34,174 bases of DNA from positions 1-34,174 of the forward strand of contig JAJRQL010000037.1 of the NCBI GenBank assembly GCA_024280265.1. The letters are read 5' to 3'. The notes under the pieces were generated by a model. The model was not told the DNA's origin. It did no database searches and saw only the letters and a program-made list of their open reading frames with translations. This DNA comes from Deltaproteobacteria bacterium. GTDB taxonomy: Bacteria; Desulfobacterota; Desulfobulbia; Desulfobulbales; Desulfocapsaceae. A program made the position numbers and the translations under genes. Shown here piece after piece: positions 9,197 to 17,642 of the stretch (the stretch's first letter is position 1; every line of letters starts with the position of its first letter).

Positions 9197-9496
9197 AGTG
9201 TCCATCCAGTAATGAGCTTTTTCCTTCTAAATTGAGGCGCAAAAGAAATTTTACCCCAGGCATATACGTGATACTCCGAAGGCAAAGTACCCAGCCTATT
9301 TCAACGTTGTTGATACTGACAAGCCCGTAAAATCCTGAGATTGACGATGGCTACGTAAATAAGCGTAGACTTCGAAAAACATCACATCCGAGGTGCAAAC
9401 GTTTTCAATTGTTTCGGCGTACTGGAGTACGTCGTAATGATTGAAAATGTGAAGCAATGACGCGTCGATGAAAAAGGCCTTTTATGGACGGGCACT
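9197..9496. repeat. repeat family A, copy A1 (interrupted by a B element)
   Basis: The left end AGTGTCCATCCAGTAATGAG and right end TTTTATGGACGGGCACT are imperfect inverted repeats matching the ends of copies A2 and A3. The A/C core (GAAATTTTACC...GATACTCCGA) is at 9245-9280. After about 120 bases of A sequence a B element intervenes (9316-9470), followed by the A right end. It occupies nearly the whole resB-ccsA spacer. Confidence 0.85.
9316..9470 (+). repeat. repeat family B, longest copy B1, with a 22-bp hairpin
   Basis: The head TGACAAGCCCGTAAAATCCT and the block GTAAATAAGCGTAGACTTCG are shared almost identically with the copy at 18014-18090. Its right half folds into a hairpin: arms 9402-9423 and 9426-9447 match at 18 of 22 positions around GG, with apex GCGTACTGGAGTACGTC. 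It is nested within element A1. Confidence 0.8.
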
Positions 9497-9535
9497 GGAT
9501 AGACTGACAAAACAATTATTACATTGGAGTTCCAT

Positions 9536-10390
9536 ATGGACAGTTCTCAGCTCTTGGGGATCACAACATTTACATACATGTTTTCCACCATTCTTTATGG
9601 CGTAATCTTTATATTCAAGGCAAAAAAGCTTGCTCCTGCGGCAACAATATTCACGATCATAGCCTTTCTCGTCCAGACCGTCGGCCTCCTCCTCCGCTGG
9701 CAGGAGTCGTATCAACTTGGATATGGCCACGCTCCTCTGACCAATATTTACGAGTCTGTAGTCTTCTTTGCGTGGACCATTATCTTTCTCTATCTCCTTA
9801 TTGAGTGGAATTTTAAAACCCGTGTCATCGGAGCCTTTGCTGTACCATTCGCCTTCCTGGCCATGGCATACGCCTCTTTTGCATCAGGGATAAACAAAGA
9901 GATCAACCCCCTTGTACCTGCTCTGCAATCAAACTGGCTGCTTGCCCACGTTATCACCTGTTTTATCGGTTATGCTGCCTTTGCCGTTGCTGCCGGACTT
10001 GGTATCATGTATCTGATAAAAAAACACGAGCGACTCCAGACAGACCACCAACGACCAGACTCTTCTTGGCACCCTGCCACCATTAAAGGTTATTGACGAT
10101 ATCACCCACAAAACAATGGTTTTTGGTTTTCTCTGGCTCTCTGTGGGTATCATCACCGGAGCCATCTGGGCCAACTCTGCCTGGGGAACCTACTGGAGCT
10201 AGGATCCAAAAGAAACCTGGTCCCTCATCACCTGGTTCATCTATGCCATTACATTGCATGCCGTTACACTCGTGGCTGGGGTGGAACCCGGATTGCGTGG
10301 CTTGCGATATTTGGGTTTGTGTCTGTTATTTTCACCTATTACGGAGTTAACTTTCTCCTGTCAGGACTTCACAGCTACGGATCCAACTGA
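9536..10390 (+). pseudogene. ccsA: cytochrome c biogenesis protein CcsA/ResC, disrupted
   Basis: The haem-handling partner of ResB; full span 284 codons. Start ATG 9536 with TTGGAGT upstream. Residues 1 to about 170 are intact, with TM segments and the pattern GYGHAPLTNIYESVVFFAW. Then (1) a frame change of +1 near 10030-10062; the homologous sequence resumes as [19 protein letters not shown] in the next frame. (2) An in-frame TAG at 10200-10202 in the WWD haem motif, which reads WGTYWS[12 protein letters not shown] where family members have Trp. (3) A one-base loss at about 10259-10262, after which [13 protein letters not shown] and the C-terminus [16 protein letters not shown] return to the original frame. 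Three independent lesions make a functional product unlikely. The organism may have a second copy. A perfect terminator follows. Confidence 0.88.
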
Positions 10391-10425
10391 TGAACTGCTC
10401 TCCCTACTGACGTAAAGAAGCCAAA

Positions 10426-10476
10426 GCCCAAAAAAGGCCCGTCATAAGTAATGCTTATGACGGGCCTTTTTTGGGC
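10426..10476. terminator. bidirectional terminator, 23-bp perfect stem
   Basis: Arms 10426-10448 and 10454-10476 are perfectly complementary (core AAAAAAGGCCCGTCATAAG and its complement) around the loop TAATG. The A/T runs built into the stem allow termination in both directions, for ccsA (+) and glyS (-). Confidence 0.92.
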
Positions 10477-10525
10477 ACTTCCAATCTCAATAGAGAATTA
10501 AAATCCCTATCCTCTATTTTCCCTC

Positions 10526-12601
10526 TCAGTTGCTCTGCATCTTTGAGATATCTCCCACCTTCAGAAAAAGCGTTGAAACAGCGGTGAGGAGGTTGAGCCG
10601 GTTTGAACGTACGGCCTCATCTTCAGCCATAACCATTACCTCATTAAAGAATTGATCCACAGGCCCCTTCAAACTCAGCATTGCTGCAAGGGCATCATTG
10701 TAGTCATAGCGTTCAAGCATGGGTTCTACTTCAAAGGAAAGTTTCTCAAATACTGCAGCCAGTTTCTTCTCGGCATCCTCAGTAAGCAACTCTTCCCTTA
10801 CCACGGTTGCCTTGTTATCCTTAATTATATTACGAATACGTTTGAATGACGCCGCAAGGACTGAAAAATCTTCTTTTCCACGGATTGCAGTGAGTGCTGC
10901 TATCTTTTTCAGGGCATCGTTAACATCGTCAAAATCTACACTGGTCACAGCCTCAACAGCTTCCTGGTGAGCACCCCGTCCAACCTGATCATTAACAAAA
11001 CGTCCCCGAATATATGTAACAATCTGTTCCACTGTCTCCTTACTCCCATTGACCTTGTCACCATAGAGTGAAAGGACCTTATGCACCACATCCGCAAGGG
11101 AAAGATTCCAGCCAAAGTGTTCGATAATATGCAGAATAGCAATGGCAATCCGACGCAGCCCGAAAGGATCGGCGGTGCCAGTGGGTACCTGGCCGATACC
11201 AAAACACCCGGAGAGAGTATCCAAACGATCAGCAAGTCCCACAATAGCACCGAGATCTGATACAGGAAGTTCAGCTCCTGCACGCTTTGGATAATAGTGC
11301 TCTTGAATAGCCAGGGCAACATCAGGACTCTCACCATCATTAAGTGCATAGACACAGCCCATATTTCCCTGCAGCGAGGGAAATTCACCAACCATATCGG
11401 TGAGCAGATCTGTCTTACATAAACGGGCAGCACGACAAACCTCTTCAACAGCATCCGGAGCAAAGTGGTCAGCCAGCAGGGCTGAAAGCTTGACAATACG
11501 ATCAGTTTTTTCAAGCATTGTTCCGAGTTTAGACTGGAAAACAATTCCTGTCAGTGCGTCCAATCGTTCTTCCAGTTTCTGTTTTTTGTCACCGCTAAAG
11601 AAGAAAAAAGCATCTTCCAGTCGCGCTCTCAAAACACGTTCATGTCCAGTGCGAGTGAGAGCAATATCTTTTACGTCTGTGTTGTTCACAGCAACAAAAT
11701 TTGGCATAAGCCTGTTCTCTTTATCAACCACTGGAAAGTATTTCTGGTGTTCACGCATCGAGGTCACCAGTGCCTCATCGGGTAATTCGAGGAATTTTTC
11801 GTCAAAACTCCCACACACGCCGAAAGGTTTCTCCACCAGATTACATACAGTATCGACAAGAGTTTCATCAACTGCGACCTTTGCAATAGCAGAATCGAGG
11901 GTACTGGCGACAGCCTCTTCTATTTCTGTGAGCACGGCAGTCCGGCGTTTAGCAGGATTTACATCGACAAAGTACCGGGCAAGAATTTCTTCATAACTTG
12001 CCACACTCTTAAGTTCCACATCTTTATTGGCCATAAAACGATGACCGCGACTCATATTCGAAGCAGCCATTCCCTCATAACTGAAGGGGATAACAGAGCC
12101 GTTGTGGAGGGCAACAATCCATTGGACAGGTCTGGCAAAAGTTGCGGCGCTACTCCCCCAGCGCATCGATTTCGGAAAAGAAAACCCGTGAATAAGATCC
12201 TTTAGAAGATCGGGCAGCAGTTCCGCGAGAGCCACACCTCTGGTCTCTTGAACCAGCATCAGATATTCCCCTTTTTCCGTCTTCACCACTTGAAGATCGT
12301 CAACACCTGCCCCCCTGGATCGGGCAAAACCCATGGCAGCTTTGGTTGGATTACCATCTGCATCAAATCCCGCCTGCCTTGAAGGCCCCATAACTTCTTC
12401 TCTGAAGTCAGACTGGCATTCTGCAATATCATCAACGAGCAATGCCAGACGACGCGGTGTGCCAAGGGTCAGCACCGAGCCATGGCTCAGTTTCAATTCG
12501 CCGGCAAGACGAATAAAGTTTTCCTTCAACTGGGTCAGGGCAGGTTTCTGAAACCCGGCAGGCAGCTCTTCGGTACCAATTTCAAAAAGTAGTTCAGACA
12601 T
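10526..12601 (-). CDS. glyS: glycine--tRNA ligase beta subunit
   Basis: 691 aa, normal for GlyS. It supplies tRNA recognition in the alpha2beta2 enzyme that charges tRNA-Gly. The N-terminus MSELLFEIGTEELPAGF is diagnostic, as are GTPRRLALLVDD, MRWGSSAATFARPVQWIVAL, MREHQKYFPV and GLADRLDTLSGCFGIGQVPT with DPFGLRRIAIAI. The alpha-subunit gene glyQ, which usually sits directly upstream, is not present; a family C repeat lies upstream instead. RBS is weak. No lesions seen. Confidence 0.96.
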   Translation of the reverse strand: MSELLFEIGTEELPAGFQKPALTQLKENFIRLAGELKLSHGSVLTLGTPRRLALLVDDIAECQSDFREEVMGPSRQAGFDADGNPTKAAMGFARSRGAGVDDLQVVKTEKGEYLMLVQETRGVALAELLPDLLKDLIHGFSFPKSMRWGSSAATFARPVQWIVALHNGSVIPFSYEGMAASNMSRGHRFMANKDVELKSVASYEEILARYFVDVNPAKRRTAVLTEIEEAVASTLDSAIAKVAVDETLVDTVCNLVEKPFGVCGSFDEKFLELPDEALVTSMREHQKYFPVVDKENRLMPNFVAVNNTDVKDIALTRTGHERVLRARLEDAFFFFSGDKKQKLEERLDALTGIVFQSKLGTMLEKTDRIVKLSALLADHFAPDAVEEVCRAARLCKTDLLTDMVGEFPSLQGNMGCVYALNDGESPDVALAIQEHYYPKRAGAELPVSDLGAIVGLADRLDTLSGCFGIGQVPTGTADPFGLRRIAIAILHIIEHFGWNLSLADVVHKVLSLYGDKVNGSKETVEQIVTYIRGRFVNDQVGRGAHQEAVEAVTSVDFDDVNDALKKIAALTAIRGKEDFSVLAASFKRIRNIIKDNKATVVREELLTEDAEKKLAAVFEKLSFEVEPMLERYDYNDALAAMLSLKGPVDQFFNEVMVMAEDEAVRSNRLNLLTAVSTLFLKVGDISKMQSN

Positions 12602-12636
12602 AATTAATTATCAGCGAATAAGTAGGTTTAAAATAC

Positions 12637-12777
12637 AGGCAGCCTTGAAAAATCAGGCATCTCGTTCAATATCAAGGCTTGCGAAATTTTACCGCAGGCA
12701 TATGCGTGATATTCCTGGGATAAAATTCTAAGCATAACGCAGAGATCGGGAGAAAAGACAATTCTACAAGGTTGCCT
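12637..12777. repeat. repeat family C, copy C1
   Basis: 141 bases with ends AGGCAGCCTTG and CAAGGTTGCCT (10 of 11 complementary). The interior carries the core shared with family A (GAAATTTTACCGCAGGCATA through GATATTCC, 12683-12716). It lies 35 bases upstream of the glyS start, so it falls in the glyS promoter/leader region and downstream of the FolE2-like gene. The second copy is at 19801-19942. Confidence 0.8.
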
Positions 12778-12830
12778 ACGATATTTACACCGCAACACCC
12801 AGTTAACAGATAAAAACTTTCCATCTCGGT

Positions 12831-13562
12831 TCAGGAAACGGAATCCATGGTGGCAAAGGTGGAATACCCCTCAGCTAGATTCTCCACACGGAGTGAAAAC
12901 CATTTAATGGCATCCTCACCATCAAGACTCCTGGCTATTCTGCGAGTCAGTGATTCCACAGACATACTGTCCTCCCCCTGAATAGGAGCCATATCCTGTT
13001 CATCATCAATGGCAGTCTCAATCAGGGTAATCAGGTCTTCTATCCAGAAAAAGTTCCTGAACTTAACCCCTGTAACAGCACGTCCCCATTGACCAAGAGA
13101 TCTGGGCAGCCCCTGCCGACTCTTCTCAGCAAGGGGAAGGGATACGGGGATTTCCACACGAAATTCAAGATCATCTTCTGTTTCAAGAGATCCATGCACA
13201 CAACACTCATAGCGACGCGACTTGAGTATCCCGGGATCTTCACTGTCACCTGAAAGAAAATAGGCAAAGGACATCTCTATATGAGCCTCCTCTGCTTCAA
13301 GCTTATCCTTCATTTCTCCAAGGATATCATGAAATTTAGCAATATCTATTGCGCCATGATAGCGGTTAAGAATCTCAACAAATCGGCTCATGTGAGTTCC
13401 CTTGAAGTGATGGGGAAGGTTCACATACATATTCACCGTTGCAATGGTCTGCTGCCTGGAGTGCGCCTTATCAAGAACTGTAACGGGATATGAAATTGTT
13501 TTGACCCCAACCTTCTTGATATTTATGCAACGGTGGTCTTCTTGGTTCTGGATATCTTTCAT
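12831..13562 (-). CDS. FolE2-like (GTP cyclohydrolase IB fold) protein lacking catalytic motifs
   Basis: 243 aa. FolE2 is a GTP cyclohydrolase I that makes dihydroneopterin triphosphate for folate and queuosine. Homology is plain at the N-terminus (MKDIQNQEDHR, KKVGVKTISYPVTV), in LPHHFKGTHMSRFVEILNR, in EEAHIEMSFAYFL and in FFWIEDLI. However, the segment where the family has the catalytic LCPCSKEIS...GAHNQR reads SLPLAEKSRQGLPRSLGQWG at the same spacing to WIEDL, so the Cys and His ligands are absent. The later KPDExxVTEKAYENP and the terminal ESIHNH motifs are also replaced (QDMAPIQGEDSMS and ENLAEGYSTFA). No frameshift explains this. It is therefore either a pseudoenzyme with another role or a decaying gene with an open frame. 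It neighbours glyS in the same direction. Confidence 0.75.
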   Translation of the reverse strand: MKDIQNQEDHRCINIKKVGVKTISYPVTVLDKAHSRQQTIATVNMYVNLPHHFKGTHMSRFVEILNRYHGAIDIAKFHDILGEMKDKLEAEEAHIEMSFAYFLSGDSEDPGILKSRRYECCVHGSLETEDDLEFRVEIPVSLPLAEKSRQGLPRSLGQWGRAVTGVKFRNFFWIEDLITLIETAIDDEQDMAPIQGEDSMSVESLTRRIARSLDGEDAIKWFSLRVENLAEGYSTFATMDSVS

Positions 13563-13639
13563 AACAAGACAAAAAAAGGATGAAATCCTTTACTTCTATA
13601 GAGTAGAAGTTTTGGTCAAATGCTCAGGGATTCTTAGAT

Positions 13640-13822
13640 AGTACCTGTCCAGAAATGGTCTTTTTCTCCTAACTCTTCGTTACGATAAAAATTTTTCACC
13701 CAATATTAATAACGTTGAAATAAGCTGGGTTCTTTGTCTTCGGAATATCAGACACATACCTGCGGTAAAATATCTTCTGCGCCTCGATTTAGAAGAAAAG
13801 ATCTCTTTTCTGGACGGACACT
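13640..13822 (-). repeat. repeat family A, copy A2 (best preserved)
   Basis: 183 bases in reverse orientation relative to A1, A3 and A4. Ends AGTACCTGTCCAGAAATGG and TTTTCTGGACGGACACT are near-complementary inverted repeats. The core lies at 13739-13775, and the block AACGTTGAAATAAGCTGGGT (reverse) is shared with A1 and A4. It lies between the start of the FolE2-like gene and the end of the receiver gene. No coding potential; a 63-codon frame at 13829-14020 beside it is not a gene. Confidence 0.88.
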
Positions 13823-13967
13823 AAATGTATGAAAAATTTCCAGAGCGATCATGATGACGTGGTACAAACTCTATCTGCTTTGTTGCTGCAAAATCCTTAT
13901 CTTTACGACGTAGACGTATCCTGGTACGCAGAAATGGTAAAGATGTTACACGCCTCGCATATGGAGT

Positions 13968-14016
13968 TTTTTTACTTAGCCATCTGCAATTTTAGTTTTT
14001 TACAAACTTGTCAATC
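13968..14016 (-). repeat. repeat family B, copy B2 (head only)
   Basis: The reverse complement begins TGATTGACAAGTTTGTAAAA and continues ATTGCAGATGGCTAAGTAAA, matching the heads of B1 and B3. It sits 17 bases past the stop of the receiver gene. The hairpin half is missing. Confidence 0.75.
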
Positions 14017-14033
14017 ATAGTTGAGTTGCAATT

Positions 14034-14384
14034 TTACGACAAATGTTTACGGACGGCTTCTTTCAATTCACTGATATTGGATGATTTGACCACATATTCA
14101 TCCGACGCCCAAGCACCAAGATCCTGTTTGTATTCATTATAGGCAGAACTGGGAATAACAGGAAGTTTCGGATTGGCCATTTTCATTTGACGTAATGTCT
14201 CAATACCATTCATGCCCGGCATCTGAATATCCAGGATAACAAGATCTGGAGATTCATCTTGAAACTTTTGTATCCCCTCCTCCCCTGTATATGCTGATAT
14301 TACCTCATAGCCTTCATCTTGAAGCTCCTCACGATAGAGCATCTGGATACCTTCTTCGTCATCAACAAGCAGGATTTTTTTCAT
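14034..14384 (-). CDS. single-domain response regulator receiver (CheY-like)
   Basis: 116 aa, one receiver domain and no output domain. The acidic pair is D8-D9, the phospho-acceptor D52 is in LVILDIQMPGMNG, the switch Ser is in VIPSSAYNEY, and the conserved Lys is in EYVVKSS. It would accept phosphate from a histidine kinase not encoded here. It is the last gene of the dnaJ-moaC-DksA-like-galT run; its stop is 17 bases from a B repeat. Confidence 0.92.
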   Translation of the reverse strand: MKKILLVDDEEGIQMLYREELQDEGYEVISAYTGEEGIQKFQDESPDLVILDIQMPGMNGIETLRQMKMANPKLPVIPSSAYNEYKQDLGAWASDEYVVKSSNISELKEAVRKHLS

Positions 14385-14393
14385 GGGTTCCTC

Positions 14394-15401
14394 TTAAGAT
14401 AGTCTTTCCAATGACTCCCGTAAATAGGAGGCGGCCTCTTCAGGGGGCATGGGATTAATATACAACCCAGATCCCCATTCAAAACCTGCAATGGAAGTGA
14501 GTTTAGGCACAATCTCAAAATGCCAGTGAAAATGTTTCATATGCTGCGAACGCAGAGGTTGGGTATGGAGCACAAAATTATAGGGTACATTCGGGATACA
14601 GGCATCAAGACGACTGAGGCTTTCCGACAATATTTCAGCAAGATCTGTAAGTTGCTGTTCAGTCTGTTCATGATATGCAGACGAGTGTCTGAGTGGCAGT
14701 ATCCACATCTCAAAAGGCGTTCGTGGTGCAAAAGGGGTGATGGTTATAAAAGATTCATTTTTACAGACCACACGGACATCCTGCTTCAGCTCCTGACTGA
14801 TGATGTCACAGTAAACACATCGCTCCTTATAATTGTAATACGTCAGAGCACCAGTGAGCTCCGATTCGATTTTCCGTGGTAAAACCGGCAGGGCTACAAG
14901 CTGAGAATGGGAATGTTCGAGGGAAGCTCCGGCGGCTTTGCCAAAATTTTTAAAGATCAGGACATAACGGAAACGATCATCGTGTTCCAGGTCTTTGATG
15001 CGAACCTGAAATGCCCTCAAAACCATGACAATATGCTCGGAAGGCAGTTCTGAGAGGGTATCCTCGTGCCGGGGAGACTCCACAATAACCTCGTGAGCCC
15101 CAATCCCGTTCATCTTATCGTAGAGTCCCTCACCTTCGCGGTTAAGGTCCCCTTCAATCACCAGAGCAGGATATTTATTGGGTACAACACGCACCTTCCA
15201 GCCGGGAGAATCAGGAGCGGAGTTATCTCGGCCGTAAACAAGAACTTCGTGGGGGGTTGTATTTTCGTTACCTTGGCAGAGAGGACAAAACCCGCCTGTT
15301 GTCTGAGACTCAGCAATAACAAAATCGGAGGGTCGTTTGCCGCGCTCTGTGGCTATGATAATCCATCGACCAAGTACAGGATCTTTTCTCAATTCCGGCA
15401 T
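14394..15401 (-). CDS. galT: galactose-1-phosphate uridylyltransferase
   Basis: 335 aa. It transfers UMP between UDP-glucose and galactose-1-phosphate (Leloir pathway), or acts on a related nucleotidyl substrate. HIT-superfamily features: N-terminal PELRKDPVLGRWIIIATERG, zinc ligands in CPLCQGNE and later ERCVYCDI, the active-site EHSHSQLVALP (HxHxQ with the nucleophilic His), and the C-terminal MKHFHWHFEIVPKL. Full length with no lesions. It is nine bases upstream of the receiver gene and five bases downstream of the DksA-like gene, so it is in the operon. The rest of the Leloir pathway is not in the window, so the physiological substrate is not certain. Confidence 0.92.
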   Translation of the reverse strand: MPELRKDPVLGRWIIIATERGKRPSDFVIAESQTTGGFCPLCQGNENTTPHEVLVYGRDNSAPDSPGWKVRVVPNKYPALVIEGDLNREGEGLYDKMNGIGAHEVIVESPRHEDTLSELPSEHIVMVLRAFQVRIKDLEHDDRFRYVLIFKNFGKAAGASLEHSHSQLVALPVLPRKIESELTGALTYYNYKERCVYCDIISQELKQDVRVVCKNESFITITPFAPRTPFEMWILPLRHSSAYHEQTEQQLTDLAEILSESLSRLDACIPNVPYNFVLHTQPLRSQHMKHFHWHFEIVPKLTSIAGFEWGSGLYINPMPPEEAASYLRESLERLS

Positions 15402-15406
15402 CTAAA

Positions 15407-15769
15407 CTATTTCCCCTGGGATTTTTCCTTGGATTCCTGTGCTGTCTTGCAATCAATACAAAGAGTGGTAACTGGCCTGGCTTCAAGACGCTTTAACCCA
15501 ATGAGTTCACCACAACTTTCGCATTCACCGAACTCTCCATCTTCAATCCTCTGCAAGGCTTCTTCTATTTTTGAAAGAAGCTTCTGCTCTCTCTGTCTGA
15601 TTCGGAGCTCAAAATTTCGCAGCGACTCAGCACTGGCCCGATCATTGGGGTCAGGAATATTCCCAGACTGGTCAGTGAGTTCGGCCAATGTCCTTTCAGC
15701 TTCTCGCAGAATATCTTCCTTCTTTTCAATAAGTTGTCTCTGAAAGTCATCTATTACTTTTTGGTCCAT
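15407..15769 (-). CDS. DksA/TraR family C4 zinc-finger protein
   Basis: 120 aa from ATG 15769, supported by GAGGG about eight bases upstream; a longer extension to 15874 would overlap moaC and begins with a non-conserved hydrophobic stretch. The N-terminal 75 residues form a coiled coil (FQRQLIEKKEDILREAERTL and RQREQKLLSKIEEALQRIED), followed by the C4 zinc finger (GEFGECESCGELIGLKRL, then TTLCIDCKTAQE). DksA relatives enter the secondary channel of RNA polymerase. DksA proper has an acidic DxxDxA tip; here DPNDRAS is at the tip, so a DksA-like activity is plausible. It is in the dnaJ-moaC operon. Confidence 0.9.
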   Translation of the reverse strand: MDQKVIDDFQRQLIEKKEDILREAERTLAELTDQSGNIPDPNDRASAESLRNFELRIRQREQKLLSKIEEALQRIEDGEFGECESCGELIGLKRLEARPVTTLCIDCKTAQESKEKSQGK

Positions 15770-15819
15770 CAAAAAACCCTCATTTAAAACATTTAGAACA
15801 TTCAATATGATTAGAAACA

Positions 15820-16314
15820 CTATTCCGGTCGAATAAATGTCCCGCTCTTTCCGCCAGTTTTTTTCTTCAGACAAATATCACTGATAAGCATTGCTTTATC
15901 AACAGCCTTACACATATCATAAATGGTCAATGCTGTTATTGAAACAGCAGTCAAGGCCTCCATCTCCACCCCGGTCTTCCCGGTAATACCCACAACCGCT
16001 TCAATCTCTATCTGGCAAGACTCATCCAGACAGGTGAAATCAATTGTTATTTTTGTGACAGCAAGAGGATGACAAAGCGGAATCAAGTTGTCAACCTTTT
16101 TCGCTGCCATAATACCTGCTATCCGTGCCACCCCAAGAACATCTCCCTTGGCCATGGAACCACTTTTCACAAGGTCATACGCCTCCTGCGACATGCCGAT
16201 CCTACCTGTTGCAGTTGCAATACGCTCTGTCTCCATCTTCTTGCTCACGTCAACCATGATGGCATTACCATCGACATCAAAGTGACTGAATCCCTGTTCT
16301 CTGTTCTGGGCCAT
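15820..16314 (-). CDS. moaC: cyclic pyranopterin monophosphate synthase
   Basis: 164 aa. It converts the MoaA product into cyclic pyranopterin monophosphate in molybdenum cofactor synthesis. Family pattern is clear: [16 protein letters not shown] at the start, [30 protein letters not shown] and [20 protein letters not shown] followed by CKAVDK, all with their catalytic residues. The start at 16314 fits the family, although the RBS is weak. It sits 18 bases after dnaJ. The other moa genes are elsewhere. Confidence 0.96.
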   Translation of the reverse strand: MAQNREQGFSHFDVDGNAIMVDVSKKMETERIATATGRIGMSQEAYDLVKSGSMAKGDVLGVARIAGIMAAKKVDNLIPLCHPLAVTKITIDFTCLDESCQIEIEAVVGITGKTGVEMEALTAVSITALTIYDMCKAVDKAMLISDICLKKKTGGKSGTFIRPE

Positions 16315-16332
16315 AGTGGAATACTCTGGTTC

Positions 16333-17466
16333 TTATTGAGAGTCTTTGTCTTTCTTTCCAAGTACCTCATGGAAAAGTTTTGAGAAAAACCCTTCATGTT
16401 CTTCGTGTTGACCATGTTTCTGGCACAACTCATCAAAATTTTCAAGAACCTTTTTCTGTTCTTCACATAGATTCGTCGGTGTCTTCACCTGAATCTGCAC
16501 AATCATATCTCCACGACCAGAACCACGAAGACTGGCAACCCCCTCCCTGCGCAGGGTAAACCTTTCACCAGACTGGCTTCCAGCAGGAATCGATAATTTC
16601 TTCTTACCATGTATTGTAGGAACATCCACCTTACAGCCAAGTGCTGCCTGAACCATGGAAATGGGAAATTCACAATAAATAGTCTGACGGTCCCGTTTAA
16701 AAAAATCATGCTCCTGAACATGGATCACGACATAAAGATCTCCAGAGGGCCCTCCCCTGCGACCACCTTCACCTTCACCACGTAACCGCATCTGAGCACC
16801 GGTGTCAACTCCGGGCGGAATCTTCAAAGAGACTTTCTTTCTCTTCTCAAGCAAGCCGCTGCCACCACAGTCATTGCAAGGATCGGTTACGACCTCACCC
16901 TCACCATGACACTGGGGACAAGTTGATGAGACCTGAAAAAAACCCTGGGAACGAATCACCTGTCCCCGACCATTACAACTAGGGCAGGTTTGACGTTTAT
17001 GACCTGGCCGACAACCACTGCCCTCGCAAGTCCAGCAGGTATCACGTCTGTTTATTTCAACTTCCTTGGAGATACCGTGAACTGCCTCCATAAAGGAGAT
17101 CTCAATATCATAACGAAGATCATTTCCCGGCTGCGGCCCATTACGCCTGCTGCGTCCTCTGCCGCCACCAAACAGATCCCCAAAGAGATCGCCCAAGCCT
17201 GAGAACATATCTTCAAAATTCCCGGGTCCCTGGTATCCGCTGTTCTTCAGTCCTTCATGGCCATAGGTATCATAAATCTTCCTCTTCTGAAGATCGCTGA
17301 GTACCTCATAAGCCTCAGTACATTCCTTGAATCGTTCCTCAGCTTCCTTGTCATCTGGATTTTTATCTGGATGATACTTCATGGCAAGCTTCCGATACGC
17401 TTTTTTGATTACGGAACCATCCGCCGACTTACTGACAGAGAGTACCTCGTAATAACATTTTGGCAT
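16333..17466 (-). CDS. dnaJ: chaperone protein DnaJ
   Basis: 377 aa, a full type I Hsp40. The J domain is at residues 1-70 with HPD at 32-34. The Gly/Phe region follows at about 72-110 ([19 protein letters not shown]). Four zinc-finger repeats come next ([32 protein letters not shown]). Then come the two substrate-binding beta domains ([20 protein letters not shown] and [15 protein letters not shown]). It stimulates the DnaK ATPase. It is the first gene of the run and probably drives moaC, the DksA-like gene, galT and the receiver gene. No CIRCE element was recognised upstream. Confidence 0.97.
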   Translation of the reverse strand: MPKCYYEVLSVSKSADGSVIKKAYRKLAMKYHPDKNPDDKEAEERFKECTEAYEVLSDLQKRKIYDTYGHEGLKNSGYQGPGNFEDMFSGLGDLFGDLFGGGRGRSRRNGPQPGNDLRYDIEISFMEAVHGISKEVEINRRDTCWTCEGSGCRPGHKRQTCPSCNGRGQVIRSQGFFQVSSTCPQCHGEGEVVTDPCNDCGGSGLLEKRKKVSLKIPPGVDTGAQMRLRGEGEGGRRGGPSGDLYVVIHVQEHDFFKRDRQTIYCEFPISMVQAALGCKVDVPTIHGKKKLSIPAGSQSGERFTLRREGVASLRGSGRGDMIVQIQVKTPTNLCEEQKKVLENFDELCQKHGQHEEHEGFFSKLFHEVLGKKDKDSQ

Positions 17467-17642
17467 TGTTTCTTCTTGTAGCTACTTGGGTTATACCTGA
17501 ACCAGCGGCCCTCCTGCACTCCCTCTAACACAACCTGCTGAATTACATAGACAAAACAATACACACTCAAACAGGAAAGGACAAGTACACAACTCAAATT
17601 CCACAGTTCCAGGTTAAGATATAAACTAACAGTCAAACCTTT

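Noticed and set aside
6548-10202. Stop-codon reassignment as an explanation of internal TAA and TAG codons
   Set aside because: Both TAA and TAG would have to be sense in places, yet intact genes here end at TAA and TAG (resB and tatB at TAG), and frameshifts and deletions occur too.
10093-10350. 85-codon plus-strand frame
   Set aside because: Out-of-frame reading of the ccsA remnant; the ccsA protein sequence is recovered in the other two frames.
13829-14020. 63-codon frame between repeats A2 and B2
   Set aside because: Lies partly within B2 with no RBS and no family; the position is explained by repeats.
14394-15401. galT as evidence of a Leloir operon
   Set aside because: No galK, galE or galM is nearby; the neighbours are dnaJ, moaC and a receiver protein.
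15775-15874. Hydrophobic N-terminal extension of the DksA-like protein
   Set aside because: Overlaps moaC, not conserved in the family; ATG 15769 has an RBS.
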